Shown here: one piece after another, positions 32,336 to 41,606 of the stretch
Layout of the letters: every line of letters begins with the position of its first letter
Position numbering within the stretch: the first letter of the stretch is position 1
Origin: a bacterium
Lineage (GTDB): Bacteria > Bacillota > Clostridia > Lachnospirales > Lachnospiraceae
DNA: 43,011 nucleotides
Assembly (NCBI GenBank): GCA_030539165.1
Contig: JAUNSO010000021.1
Span: 1 to 43,011 of the forward strand
Reading direction: 5' to 3'
The notes under the pieces: model-generated
Told to the model about the DNA's origin: nothing
The model's input: only the letters and a program-made list of their open reading frames with translations
Database searches by the model: none
Program-made: the position numbers and the translations under genes

Positions 32336-34345
32336 TTATCCGACCATGCTTTTCGTATTGTTGCCTTTTAAAGTATAGTTACTGTAGTCCAGTGAAAAAT
32401 TGGGGTTATAGTACGGATCGCCTGCTGCCAGCACATCCTTCCACTTCTCGCGGAAGTGCTCTGCCTCCTGCTCATAGCGTTCTGCATTTTTCTGATTGAT
32501 GTCAGCCAGATCTGAGCCTCTGGAAGCTGATTCATAGTGAAACAGCTCTGCAAAAGGAGTAAAGACATTCAACAGTCCCTTTTCACGCAGACGCAGACAA
32601 TAATCCACATCATTGAGTGCCACTGCAAATTCCTCTGACAGCCCGCCGACTTCGTCAAACAGTGCCTTTTTTGTCATCATGCAGGCTCCGGTCACAGCAG
32701 ATACATTCTGGGCATAGCATAGTCTTCCCATATATCCCAGATTTTCTTTTGCCATTTTATAGTGTGTATGTCCGGCTGTCCTGTGTGCTCCCAGACCAAG
32801 TACGATACCTGCATGCTGTATGGAGTAGTCTGCATAATACAGCATACAGCCGACAGCGCCTATGTCCTCTCGCTGTGCATACATTAACAGTTCTTCCATC
32901 CAGTTACGGGTAATGATCTCTGTATCATTATTTAGTAAAATCAGATATTCTCCTGTGGCATAGCCTGCTCCGTAATTATTCACTGCGGAATAGTTAAAGT
33001 CCCCCTTGTATGTAACGACCTGTATGGCAGGATGCTTTTGAATTCCTTCGTAATACGCAAAGATGCCTTCTTCTGTACTGTTATTTTCCACAATGATGAT
33101 TTCAAAATTCTCATACGAGGATTTCTGCAGGATAGAATCGATACAACGTCGAAGATCACTCTCATGATCCTTGTTTGCAATCACTATCGACAGCTTCGGT
33201 TTATCTGTCAGCCGATAGCGTATTCTGAAAATTGTTTCAAAGGCTCTGCTGCTCTCGATCTTAAATCCCTCAAACCCGCAGGCTGTCAAATGTGCCGCTA
33301 CAGCTCCCTTTGCTGCATCAATGGCATAGCTTTTCGCATTGATATCTGATGCTACACTGCCGGCATGAGAGCGCCAGTAATATAGTATTTTGGGCACATG
33401 GCAGATCTTCTGTGCCGCAGCTGTCAGTCTGAGGATCATGTCGTGATCCTGACTACCGTCAAATTCGCTGCGAAACAGCCCTGTCTCCTTCAATAATGCT
33501 GCAGAGAAGACAGAAAAATGGCAGATATAATTATTAGCACGCAGATTGTCGATAGAAAAGTCCGGTTTAAAATGAAGGGTCACCATGTGATCAATGGACT
33601 CTCCCTGAAATGTTGTCTCATCGCAGTAGATATAATCTGCATCCTTCTCACAGATTACCTTCATATACTCATACAGCGCCGTCGGATGAAGCAGATCATC
33701 ATGATCAAAAAGTCCAATATACTCTCCGGTCGCCATGGAAAAGCATACATTTGTATTCCCCGATATCCCAAGATTTTTCTCGATCCTTTGATACAAAATG
33801 CGGGAATCCTTCTTTTGATACTCCCCACATATCCTGCCAACCTCCGGATGAGTATCGTCAGATCCGTCAGCCAGACACAATTCCCAGTTTTCATAGGTCT
33901 GTGCCACCACAGATTCTATCATCTCACGCAGGAACTTCTCAGGAGTATTATAAAGAGGAACCAGAATGCTGAACTTGATCTTTCTTGGAAAATTGGTCTC
34001 CTTCTGCTGTCTGATCTCCTCAGGCGTTGGAAGGCTCTCTGTTCCATAGCTTTTATAGGCTCTTTTTTCGATTCTCTTACTCTCAAGCTTACGCAGAAAA
34101 TTTTTGGGATTTCCATAACGCTTTATGCGGGTGATTGCATTCTTTGTATGACTCCAAAGCAGACGAAACGGATAAATGGATTTCCAGATCAGACTGTTTC
34201 TGATCTTATCAAGCTTATAGGTCAGGTCCGCATTTTTTGCTTCTATAGAAACCAGGGTTTCTGTCAGTTCCTCATTTTTATACAGTTCCTTCTCATACAG
34301 ATCTTTATAATATGCTGTTAACTGCTCATTTTCCTGTTGGTTCAT
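32336..34345 (-). CDS. Tandem-domain GT2 glycosyltransferase
   Basis: A 669-residue protein with an N-terminal coiled coil (about 1-50, QENEQLTAYYKDLYEKELYK) and a basic linker, then two GT-A domains. Domain 1 (about 120-380) has KFSILVPLYNTPEKFLREM, LFDHDDLLHPTALYEYM and SQDHDMILRLTAAA. Domain 2 (about 385-640) has KLSIVIANKDHESDLRRCI, IIIVENNSTEEG, ILLNNDTEIITRNWMEELL and AVALNDVDYCLRLREKG. Both look catalytically complete, which suggests two linkages or an alternating polymer such as a rhamnan. The gene overlaps its upstream neighbour by 20 bp, with GGGAGA before the ATG. Confidence 0.92.
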   Translation of the reverse strand: MNQQENEQLTAYYKDLYEKELYKNEELTETLVSIEAKNADLTYKLDKIRNSLIWKSIYPFRLLWSHTKNAITRIKRYGNPKNFLRKLESKRIEKRAYKSYGTESLPTPEEIRQQKETNFPRKIKFSILVPLYNTPEKFLREMIESVVAQTYENWELCLADGSDDTHPEVGRICGEYQKKDSRILYQRIEKNLGISGNTNVCFSMATGEYIGLFDHDDLLHPTALYEYMKVICEKDADYIYCDETTFQGESIDHMVTLHFKPDFSIDNLRANNYICHFSVFSAALLKETGLFRSEFDGSQDHDMILRLTAAAQKICHVPKILYYWRSHAGSVASDINAKSYAIDAAKGAVAAHLTACGFEGFKIESSRAFETIFRIRYRLTDKPKLSIVIANKDHESDLRRCIDSILQKSSYENFEIIIVENNSTEEGIFAYYEGIQKHPAIQVVTYKGDFNYSAVNNYGAGYATGEYLILLNNDTEIITRNWMEELLMYAQREDIGAVGCMLYYADYSIQHAGIVLGLGAHRTAGHTHYKMAKENLGYMGRLCYAQNVSAVTGACMMTKKALFDEVGGLSEEFAVALNDVDYCLRLREKGLLNVFTPFAELFHYESASRGSDLADINQKNAERYEQEAEHFREKWKDVLAAGDPYYNPNFSLDYSNYTLKGNNTKSMVG

Positions 34346-36257
34346 ACTGCTCTCCCAATATCATATATTTTGCAGATGTTACCTGCGACTCGGCCAGTAT
34401 TGCTGTCTGATAGGCCATCCCCGACTGCAGGTACTTCTTTCTGATCCTGCAAACAAAACCAGCCAGTTCACTGTTCTTTGCCTTTGGAAAGACCTCGGAA
34501 ACATCCTTGCGATACCTGCTGCTGAGTTCTATCTTCAATGTCTCTCCCTGCGTCGGAATAAGCAGAAGACTTCTGTGAAGCAATGCATTATCACGTTTCA
34601 TATGAAGAGACCAGCCCTCAATGCGGTAATAGTCATCCTCTTCCCCGTCATAACCTCTGATCAGCTCTGTTTTCTCTATCACCATCTGTGCCTGACTGCA
34701 TGGCTGCAGGTCTGTTAGTTGAACAGTTTTAACCGGATTATAGTATCCAAACGCAGAATAGCTGCATGGTACATTCGGAATGTACTCCAGCGTATCCTGT
34801 GACAGATTTTGATTATAAAACGGGTCTCCGGCCTTTAGCCACTCATGACGGCTATAAAGGATATTTCTTTCATGAATCAGACGTCTGTATTTATCATCGC
34901 TCACCAGATCCGTACCTCTGGACAGCGACTCATGATGGTACAGAAATGTTTGATTGCATATCACATTATAGAGTCCGGCTTCATATAGAGAAACGCATAA
35001 ATCTACATCATTATAACTAACTCCCATCTTATCACTAAATCCGCCAACTTGGAAGTATTTTTCACGGGATACCATCATACAGGCCCCCGTCACTGCAAGT
35101 ACATTATAATCCAGTCTGTTCCTTCCAAAATAATAATCCTGCTGATCTGAAAAGGTAGCAAGCTTATGAGACGGCCCACAGACAAGGCTGGTGATCCCGA
35201 CATGCTGTATGATATCGGAATCCGGATACAGCAGCTTTGCCCCGACAGCACCAATATGAGGCTGACAAGCATAATACAGCATTTTTTCAATGAACATTTC
35301 ATCTGCTGCTTCTATATCGTCATTCAGAAATAAAAGATATTCTCCGTGAGCAGTCTCTGCTCCGATGTTACATAATACAGAATAGTTAAAATCCATCGGA
35401 TGGTACAGATAGGTATAACCGCCATCCTGTGCAAATTGCTCCAGTTCCTGTCTGACATCCGGAGCACTTCCGTTATCTACAATGACAATTTCTTTTCTGT
35501 TATATTTAGATTTAATTTCTATGCTTTTGACACACATTCTCAAAATGTCCGGATGGTCCTTGGATAAGATAATCATTGAGACTAGAGGTGTGCTTTTCGG
35601 CATTTCAAGCTTTTTATCGTGATTTATTTCAATACCATATGTTATTGATTCGCTGATATCATCAATCATTTTATGATAGAGCACTTTGGAAATATGTGCA
35701 GTCCTGTCTGCCACTTTCATATATTTCATCGCAAAATCATATAATCTGCTGCTGTCTTCACCTGATCTCATGACTGCGATCTCGACTGCCAAAGAGCGTC
35801 TGACCGCAAAGATATTTCCAAAATAGAAAAAGGACTGTAATGTATCCGGAGAGGCATCCGGTTTGAAAAACGGCGTCAGTCTGGTATTGCTGCCACGCAG
35901 GATGCAGTCCTCGTCGCAGTAGATTAAATCATGATTTAACAACTTCGAAAATGTGGATATCGCATCCTCCTCAAGCATTCCGTCACCATTGATATATACG
36001 ATGAACTCGCCACTCATATGAGCAAAGTCCAGAATATCCAGATCTTCTCTGAGATATTCAAGATTGGAATAAGACTGCTTCCACCGGTTCTTTTTGAAAT
36101 AGGGTACAACAGTAATAAGTGGGCCACCCATTACCTGTCTCCCACTTATTTCTTTATCTTCCTCTTCAGCTATCCAGCCAGCATAAGCATCTGTCTGCCG
36201 TAAAAGTTCCGATCTGTATTTCTTACGACAGGCTGTTCCGGCGCCCCACTTTGGCAT
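34326..36257 (-). CDS. Tandem-domain GT2 glycosyltransferase with partly degenerate first domain
   Basis: A 643-residue protein. The N-terminal domain (about 45-220) keeps VVPYFKKNRWKQSYSNLE, SGEFIVYINGDGMLEED and HDLIYCDEDCIL but lacks a clear nucleotide-binding strand and catalytic-base helix. The second domain (about 225-480) is complete: LVSMIILSKDHPDILRMCV, EIVIVDNGSAPDVRQEL, LLFLNDDIEAADEMFIEKM and GVSYNDVDLCVSLYEAG. The last 110 residues are a beta-rich region (IEKTELIRGYDGEEDDYYRI, DNALLHRSLLLIPTQGE) without a known motif. It starts 4 bp after the methyltransferase-kinase gene; no clear ribosome binding site is seen. Confidence 0.88.
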   Translation of the reverse strand: MPKWGAGTACRKKYRSELLRQTDAYAGWIAEEEDKEISGRQVMGGPLITVVPYFKKNRWKQSYSNLEYLREDLDILDFAHMSGEFIVYINGDGMLEEDAISTFSKLLNHDLIYCDEDCILRGSNTRLTPFFKPDASPDTLQSFFYFGNIFAVRRSLAVEIAVMRSGEDSSRLYDFAMKYMKVADRTAHISKVLYHKMIDDISESITYGIEINHDKKLEMPKSTPLVSMIILSKDHPDILRMCVKSIEIKSKYNRKEIVIVDNGSAPDVRQELEQFAQDGGYTYLYHPMDFNYSVLCNIGAETAHGEYLLFLNDDIEAADEMFIEKMLYYACQPHIGAVGAKLLYPDSDIIQHVGITSLVCGPSHKLATFSDQQDYYFGRNRLDYNVLAVTGACMMVSREKYFQVGGFSDKMGVSYNDVDLCVSLYEAGLYNVICNQTFLYHHESLSRGTDLVSDDKYRRLIHERNILYSRHEWLKAGDPFYNQNLSQDTLEYIPNVPCSYSAFGYYNPVKTVQLTDLQPCSQAQMVIEKTELIRGYDGEEDDYYRIEGWSLHMKRDNALLHRSLLLIPTQGETLKIELSSRYRKDVSEVFPKAKNSELAGFVCRIRKKYLQSGMAYQTAILAESQVTSAKYMILGEQYEPTGK

Positions 36258-36261
36258 ACTG

Positions 36262-38571
36262 TCACTCTTCGCTTTCTTTATTGTAGCAATATCCTTCCGG
36301 TATCATTTCCCTCTTCTTTAATCTCACTTTTACCATCGCACGCTCCTTAAAGGAAGCCTGTTTTCTTCTGACCAGTTCTCTTTGATGTTCCAGCTGCTTT
36401 ACGATCTGGTCAAAAAATGATTGTTTAAACATGGTAACCGCGTATTCTACATGCAGGCTCTTCGCCTTTCTTGGCAAATGATTCAGCACAATCTGTGCAT
36501 CATCGGTATTATAAACAATTGTATTATCTGAAATCATCAATCCGTTCACCAGATATCGGTCTATTTCCTGTATACCCTCTTCTGTTTCCAGTTTGATAGA
36601 CTTCACCTGTATCACACAGGGATACTCTGTCGGATCAATCCGGATAGAACGCATTCTGTTCTCCAAGGGAATCTCGACTGATACCTCAGCCTCTTCATCT
36701 ACCTGTGCCAGTGTCATGATCTGATTGCTTCCTTCAAATCCCTCTCCGGCACTATAGTATACCTTCGGCGTCTGCAGATTTCTCAAATAGGTGGCTGACT
36801 CTACAAGCTTTGGCAAACTAACGGTGGCAGCAGGCATAATCGCTTTCAATAAAGTCAACGATGCCTTCTCTCCTATAATATACAGCTGAAACTGATGTTC
36901 CATTTTTGCATAGATTGCCTTATTATGATCTGTGATCCCAAAGCTTGCATACAAATCAATTCCCTGCTCATTCAGATAAGTCTTGAATGGTTTTGTCTTT
37001 TCGCTCTCCAGGTAATAGAAAAGTGCACGGTAGATCATGAACTGTATCGGTATCAGGAAGTCAAACGTCCATTCATAATCCAGGACATTCCATGTCATAT
37101 GCTCTTCATCCTTACCGATCAAAACAATATTAGAAAATATCAGGTCAAAATTACACGGATTGGCAGCGGCACCGCCTGACGGCAGACTGCACTTTCCAAA
37201 TACCTGTTCCAGCTTTGCGGATGGTTCAAACTCCAGCTTACATGCTGTCTTCTCCACCTCTTCACCATATTGCAGGATCAGTGTCCGCATCTTGTCATAT
37301 TCTCTTTGGTCCTGCAGAGTATCCAGATATTTCTCGAATACCATTCCCTCCAGATATTCCAGTTCAATACGTGCTCTGGCTGTTGTCGGCTTTCCTGCAA
37401 TCAACTGTGTCTCATTATCACGCAAAAGAGCCAGACATTTGTTTGGCTTTAACTTTGAATGCTCATAGCATGTCTCAAAAGTTTCATAACGATTGGACAT
37501 GTTCATAATATGGGCATTGGCTTTCGGTCCAAGCGCTGCCTTATAGACATGCCGTTCTCCGGCTGGAGTCTCTGTAATATAAGTACGGATTGAAAGTTCA
37601 TCCTTACGTTCTGAAGAATACTTTGAATAAATTGTTTTTTCGCTCTGTACAGACTTTTCTTTAGATACCAGCACCAGATAAGAGTTTGAATAATAAGGAA
37701 ACATGCCCTCTCTGATAATCTGATCAAATGCCTTGCTTTCATCAAAAGCAATCACACGATCTGCATCATAGTTACGGATATTCGTTGTCAGATCGCCCTC
37801 TCCGGGCAGATGCGCATCAGAATAAATCGTGTGTGGCAGTTTATAATCAGGATACGGATAATAAAATTCGCTTTGATAGCCCGCACTCGCTATGATTTCC
37901 TCCAGATGCTTCTTAGAAAAGGTCTTGACTCCGGAGGAAGCAGGGTAGCCCTCTATTCCTTCATATAAACGTCCGGTATGATCCTCTTTGCAGCCCGCAA
38001 AATATTTGAGTCCAAATTGATTTTCAATCGCAATTACAATCTTGCCATCAGGTGTCAGATGCTTTCCGATCCTCTCCAGAAATGTCTCATATGGATTGAC
38101 TGTATTGATATAACTCTCGGCATACTCAAACACACCTATCAGCGTGATAAAATCATATTTCTCCGTCAGCTCCGGCTCGATATCTTCAAAATTGCCAACC
38201 AAAATCTCAATATTTTTGCGATGTCTGTTTCGTGTTGCATTGATCGTAGAGCGCTTCTTACTGAGTTCGATACACGTTACACTCCCTGCCATATCTGATA
38301 ATGCACATGTGATCGCCCCACAGCCGGCACCGATCTCCAGAACCTTCTGTGTATTGGTAATCGGCAGCCATGATACAATATTGGTTCTGACATTTGATAA
38401 ATGATACAGCATCGGCCATGAACGTGTATTCAGGATGACATGGTCAAACTCAGATTCATCATACTTTTCCACTACCTCAAGCAGAGCATCCTCGCTGATT
38501 CCTTCACTGTAATAATCCTTTCCAGGATATTTGCTGTAGTCTAATGTCACTTTTCCTATTTGTTCGCGCAT
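36262..38571 (-). CDS. SAM methyltransferase fused to a kinase-like domain (possible WbdD-like chain terminator)
   Basis: A 769-residue protein. Residues 1-300 form a class I SAM methyltransferase (motif I VLEIGAGCGAIT 77-88; acidic E102; ENQFGLKYFAG near 183-193). Residues about 310-600 look kinase-like: candidate beta-3 lysine Lys344 in HVYKAAL, hinge-like LEYLEGMVFEKYL (404-416), catalytic-loop pattern NFDLIFSN with Asp476 and Asn481, and metal-binding Asp498 in LDYEW. Residues 605-710 are beta-rich (RSIRIDPTEYPCVIQVKSI). Residues 715-755 form a basic helix likely to be a coiled coil (QIVKQLEHQRELVRRKQASF). This order resembles WbdD of E. coli O9a, which caps O-antigen chains. The Wzt gene is 29 bp upstream. 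GGAAGGAA precedes the ATG. The kinase assignment is inferred from motifs only. Confidence 0.75.
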   Translation of the reverse strand: MREQIGKVTLDYSKYPGKDYYSEGISEDALLEVVEKYDESEFDHVILNTRSWPMLYHLSNVRTNIVSWLPITNTQKVLEIGAGCGAITCALSDMAGSVTCIELSKKRSTINATRNRHRKNIEILVGNFEDIEPELTEKYDFITLIGVFEYAESYINTVNPYETFLERIGKHLTPDGKIVIAIENQFGLKYFAGCKEDHTGRLYEGIEGYPASSGVKTFSKKHLEEIIASAGYQSEFYYPYPDYKLPHTIYSDAHLPGEGDLTTNIRNYDADRVIAFDESKAFDQIIREGMFPYYSNSYLVLVSKEKSVQSEKTIYSKYSSERKDELSIRTYITETPAGERHVYKAALGPKANAHIMNMSNRYETFETCYEHSKLKPNKCLALLRDNETQLIAGKPTTARARIELEYLEGMVFEKYLDTLQDQREYDKMRTLILQYGEEVEKTACKLEFEPSAKLEQVFGKCSLPSGGAAANPCNFDLIFSNIVLIGKDEEHMTWNVLDYEWTFDFLIPIQFMIYRALFYYLESEKTKPFKTYLNEQGIDLYASFGITDHNKAIYAKMEHQFQLYIIGEKASLTLLKAIMPAATVSLPKLVESATYLRNLQTPKVYYSAGEGFEGSNQIMTLAQVDEEAEVSVEIPLENRMRSIRIDPTEYPCVIQVKSIKLETEEGIQEIDRYLVNGLMISDNTIVYNTDDAQIVLNHLPRKAKSLHVEYAVTMFKQSFFDQIVKQLEHQRELVRRKQASFKERAMVKVRLKKREMIPEGYCYNKESEE

Positions 38572-38600
38572 AATCTGATTCCTTCCGATGGATTTCTCTT

Positions 38601-39878
38601 CTAACCGGTCGTCACTTTGCTGACTGTCACTTCTGAATTCATATCATAATAGCCTGTAGAATTCTTGGAAGAGATCACTGTCAGATTGAATACATCATAA
38701 AGTCTGTGATAGACTGTAAATTCTCCCTCTCTGTAGCCTACACACCCCAGAGAAATCAGATATTCCCCGCCCTGCAGATCTATATTCTGCGTAAAGGAAG
38801 CCTCCATGACCTCTCCGGCCTCAGGTGCTCCTGTATTGATCTTTTCAAACATGGTATTGGTGCCCGTGATCTCAGTACCCTGCATATTTTTAAAGGAAAC
38901 AGCAAATATGGGATCCTGTATCTTCTCAAAGAAACGAACACGCAGCTTGATCGTGCACTCCTCACCCTTGATAATGCTGTTTGTAATCAAGCCATCAGCA
39001 TCTATCGCACAATAATCCTCAAACTCCGCAAGGCCGCTTCCGTATTCATCCAGATTCGGATTCAGTGACATCTGATCCTTCCAGAGTCCGCCGCCGTTAT
39101 AGGCAACACTTTTATTCGTGTCAGAGTTCTGGTTCAGCTGTCCGACCAGAACCTTTTTGTACATATCTATGATCTCTTTGGGCTCTCCTTCGGATATCTT
39201 TTCACCCTTCTCTAGCAATATGACTCTGTCGCAGTATTTACTGATACTGGAAAGGTCATGACTGACAAACAGGATTGTCTTTCCCTGCTTTTTGAACTCT
39301 TCAAACTTACGATAGCATTTATTCTGGAAAAACACATCTCCGACCGACAGAGCCTCATCTACGATCAGAATCTCAGGGTCAATATTGATTGCAACCGCAA
39401 AGGCAAGACGGACAAACATACCGCTCGAATATGTCTTCACCTTCTGATTGACAAACTCTCCGATATCTGCAAAATCCAGAATATCCTGCAGTTTTGCATC
39501 TATTTCTTCTTCTGAAAACCCGATCATCGTTCCGTTCAAGTAGATATTCTCTATCCCGGTAAACTCCATATTAAAACCGGCACCCAGTTCCAGCAATGCG
39601 GATATCCTGCCATTGATCTGTACCGTTCCGCTCGTCGGGTTCAGGACACCTGTAATAATCTTCAGAATGGTGGATTTTCCGGAGCCATTCGTCCCGATGA
39701 TACCAACCGTCTCTCCTGTATGAACAGAAAGACTGACATCACGCAGAGCAAAATGCTCCTTGTAATTTACATGTTTACCAAGTCCAAGAGCCTCCTTGAG
39801 CCGGTCCCTGTTTCGGTTATAGAGCTTGTATACTTTATTTAAATGTTCGATTTGAATCGCTGTATTGTTGCTGTCCAT
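38601..39878 (-). CDS. wzt: Polysaccharide ABC exporter ATP-binding protein with C-terminal binding domain (Wzt/TagH-like)
   Basis: A 425-residue protein. The ATPase half has Walker A GTNGSGKST (62-70), signature YSSGMFVRLAFA (150-161), Walker B ILIVDE (170-175) and the switch histidine FVSHDLSS. A linker (about 245-275) leads to a C-terminal beta-sandwich of about 150 residues (CTIKLRVRFFEKIQDPIFAV, GTEITGTNTMFEK, GGEYLISLGCVGY). This matches the Wzt_C type that, in E. coli O8/O9a, recognises the modified end of the glycan before export. AGAGGTAAGAG precedes the start. The permease gene is immediately upstream. Confidence 0.94.
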   Translation of the reverse strand: MDSNNTAIQIEHLNKVYKLYNRNRDRLKEALGLGKHVNYKEHFALRDVSLSVHTGETVGIIGTNGSGKSTILKIITGVLNPTSGTVQINGRISALLELGAGFNMEFTGIENIYLNGTMIGFSEEEIDAKLQDILDFADIGEFVNQKVKTYSSGMFVRLAFAVAINIDPEILIVDEALSVGDVFFQNKCYRKFEEFKKQGKTILFVSHDLSSISKYCDRVILLEKGEKISEGEPKEIIDMYKKVLVGQLNQNSDTNKSVAYNGGGLWKDQMSLNPNLDEYGSGLAEFEDYCAIDADGLITNSIIKGEECTIKLRVRFFEKIQDPIFAVSFKNMQGTEITGTNTMFEKINTGAPEAGEVMEASFTQNIDLQGGEYLISLGCVGYREGEFTVYHRLYDVFNLTVISSKNSTGYYDMNSEVTVSKVTTG

Positions 39879-39950
39879 CTCTTACCTCTGATCTGTCATG
39901 ATTAACTTACTGATACACGGATTGCTGTACTGTCACAGTCACACCCGTAA

Positions 39951-40934
39951 TTACAATACGTCTGCAAAATGTACCTTCAAACGTTTGAACACAAGAGCCC
40001 CGACAGCAAACGTCGTCAGCGTCAGTATCCAGAAATATGCCGTCGAGTAAAAATGCTCCCAAAACCATGCTTTATCTACGAGAGCCAGACGATATCCCTC
40101 GACTATGTAGTTCATCGGGTTCAGTTTAAAAAAGAAACGCAGCTGCTGCGGTATGGTATTGATATTCCACAAAATCGGTGTTGCCCAGATTCCGACCTGC
40201 AGGCAGATGGAAATAATCTGTCCCAGATCCCTGAAAAACACAACAATTGCACACGTAATATAGGAAAGTCCGAGTACAAATACAAACATACAGAACGTAT
40301 AGTAAAATACCTGCAGCGTGTACAGATCCGGATAATATCCATAACAGGAAAATAAAATCAATGTAAATACAACAAAGAATATATGCACGAAAAGTGCAGA
40401 CATGATTTTTATGATCGGAAGAATACTGATCTTGAATACCACCTTCTTGACCAGATAATTATATTCCAGCAAAGCTCCCGTTCCGTTTGAAAGAGCTTCT
40501 GAAAAAAAGAACCACGGAACAATGCCTGCTATCAGCCATAATATATAAGGAACTTCAATGTCTCCCTTGATTGCCACTGCTCTGGCCGGCATCGCCACAG
40601 CAAATACAAACCAGTACATGACCACAGTCACAACCGGCTGTACAAACGCCCATACGATTCCAAGATAAGACCCTGCATAACGGGTCTTGAAATCATTTTT
40701 TGAAAGCTTCCAGATCAGCCTGCGATTCTGATACAGCTCTACCGGGAGTATGACAATTTTTTCATAAAGAATCAGAAACAGAACATAGATTGCGTTTAGA
40801 ATCATACACGCAATCACCTTCTTGATCGTTTCCTGGCTCTGCACCGCAAGAGGATTGTGGTGCAGAATGATATACAGATTCAGTGCTGCTACAAACACTG
40901 AAACAACGCTTATGATTCTTGCTTTTTTAGACAT
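39951..40934 (-). CDS. wzm: Polysaccharide ABC exporter permease (Wzm/TagG-like)
   Basis: A 327-residue ABC-2 type permease. The N-terminus has two helices (residues about 8-25 and 38-60) before the usual ABC-2 core, which starts RRLIWKLSKNDFKTRYAGSYLGIVWAFVQP. Six further helices follow, with LWNINTIPQQLRFFFKLNPM and NYIVEGYRLALVDK in the typical last loop. The two extra helices at the N-terminus are an unusual extension; many Wzm/TagG proteins are about 260 residues. It pairs with Wzt for export of the lipid-linked glycan. The start overlaps the end of rfbC by 25 bp. Confidence 0.93.
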   Translation of the reverse strand: MSKKARIISVVSVFVAALNLYIILHHNPLAVQSQETIKKVIACMILNAIYVLFLILYEKIVILPVELYQNRRLIWKLSKNDFKTRYAGSYLGIVWAFVQPVVTVVMYWFVFAVAMPARAVAIKGDIEVPYILWLIAGIVPWFFFSEALSNGTGALLEYNYLVKKVVFKISILPIIKIMSALFVHIFFVVFTLILFSCYGYYPDLYTLQVFYYTFCMFVFVLGLSYITCAIVVFFRDLGQIISICLQVGIWATPILWNINTIPQQLRFFFKLNPMNYIVEGYRLALVDKAWFWEHFYSTAYFWILTLTTFAVGALVFKRLKVHFADVL

Positions 40935-41470
40935 GAAAGTTTACCCCATTTAGTGTCTTTGTCGGATATCGTGAGTTCCATTCCCTCTTCAATCGGCCAT
41001 TCGATTCCAATCTCCTCATCATTCCAGATGACTCCGCCCTCATCATTCGGGTGGTAGAAATCTGTGCATTTGTACACAAACTCGGCATAATCAGATAATA
41101 CCAGAAAGCCATGTGCAAAGCCTTTGGGAATGAAGAACATCTTTTTATTTTCTTCTGACAGTCTGACACCAAACCACTTACCGTATGTCTTAGATCCTTC
41201 CCGCATATCTACTACAACATCAAATACTTCACCTTTGATGACACGTACCAGTTTATCCTGCGGAAAATGGATCTGAAAGTGAAGACCACGAAGTACTCCT
41301 TTCTTGGAGGCCGACTGATTGTCCTGTACAAACTCCATATCGATTCCTGCCTCTTTGAAATCGTTGTAGTTGTACGTCTCCATGAAATATCCCCGCTTGT
41401 CACCAAATACGGTAGGTGTGATCACCTTTAGTCCTTCAATGTGACAAGTCTCCACTGTAATTTTTCCCAT
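40910..41470 (-). CDS. rfbC: dTDP-4-dehydrorhamnose 3,5-epimerase
   Basis: A 186-residue cupin enzyme of the dTDP-L-rhamnose pathway. It has GLKVITPTVFGDKRGYFMET, QDNQSASKKGVLRGLHFQ with the catalytic-base histidine, FDVVVDMREGSKTYGKW and FFIPKGFAHGFLVLSD with a second conserved histidine, plus the tyrosine in FVYKCTDFY. rfbA, rfbB and rfbD are not in the window and must lie elsewhere. ATG 41470 is preceded by AGGAG and AAGGAAA; an extension to 41509 would run through these sites. Its presence argues that the glycan contains rhamnose. Confidence 0.95.
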   Translation of the reverse strand: MGKITVETCHIEGLKVITPTVFGDKRGYFMETYNYNDFKEAGIDMEFVQDNQSASKKGVLRGLHFQIHFPQDKLVRVIKGEVFDVVVDMREGSKTYGKWFGVRLSEENKKMFFIPKGFAHGFLVLSDYAEFVYKCTDFYHPNDEGGVIWNDEEIGIEWPIEEGMELTISDKDTKWGKLSCLKKQES

Positions 41471-41502
41471 TTTCCTTACGCTCCTAAAAAAGTTTTTTCT
41501 AT

Positions 41503-41531
41503 TGCCCATTCGGGCTGCCGTCCCTTTAGTA
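41503..41531. repeat. Direct repeat copy 1 (29 bp)
   Basis: Exact 29-bp repeat, also present at 41578-41606. It includes the last codon, the stop and the downstream hairpin GCCC-ATTC-GGGC. It is the non-coding part of the duplicated lysozyme tail. Confidence 0.9.
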
Positions 41532-41555
41532 TCCGAGGTACGATTGGTTCATATC
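41526..41555 (-). pseudogene. Remnant 3' end of a second GH25 lysozyme gene
   Basis: The minus strand encodes DMNQSYLGY followed by TAA, identical at the protein level to the end of the GH25 gene located 75 bp away. Several codons differ only synonymously (TCG/AGC, TAC/TAT, CTC/TTA, GGA/GGG). Upstream of it only AAQS is in frame with no gene body. This looks like the tail of a lost tandem paralogue. Confidence 0.65.
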
Positions 41556-41577
41556 AGATTGCGCTGCGCGCAAACGA

Positions 41578-41606
41578 TGCCCATTCGGGCTGCCGTCCCT
41601 TTAGTA
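41578..41606. repeat. Direct repeat copy 2 (29 bp)
   Basis: Identical to 41503-41531 with a 75-bp offset. It covers the end and stop codon of the intact GH25 gene and the following small hairpin GCCC-ATTC-GGGC. No T-run follows the hairpin on the minus strand, so termination before rfbC is doubtful. Confidence 0.9.

Noticed and set aside
33518..34321. Plus-strand open frame of 267 codons opposite the GT2 gene
   Set aside because: It lies wholly antisense to a well-supported glycosyltransferase, has no recognisable domain and a Cys/Ile/Leu-rich composition typical of a shadow frame.
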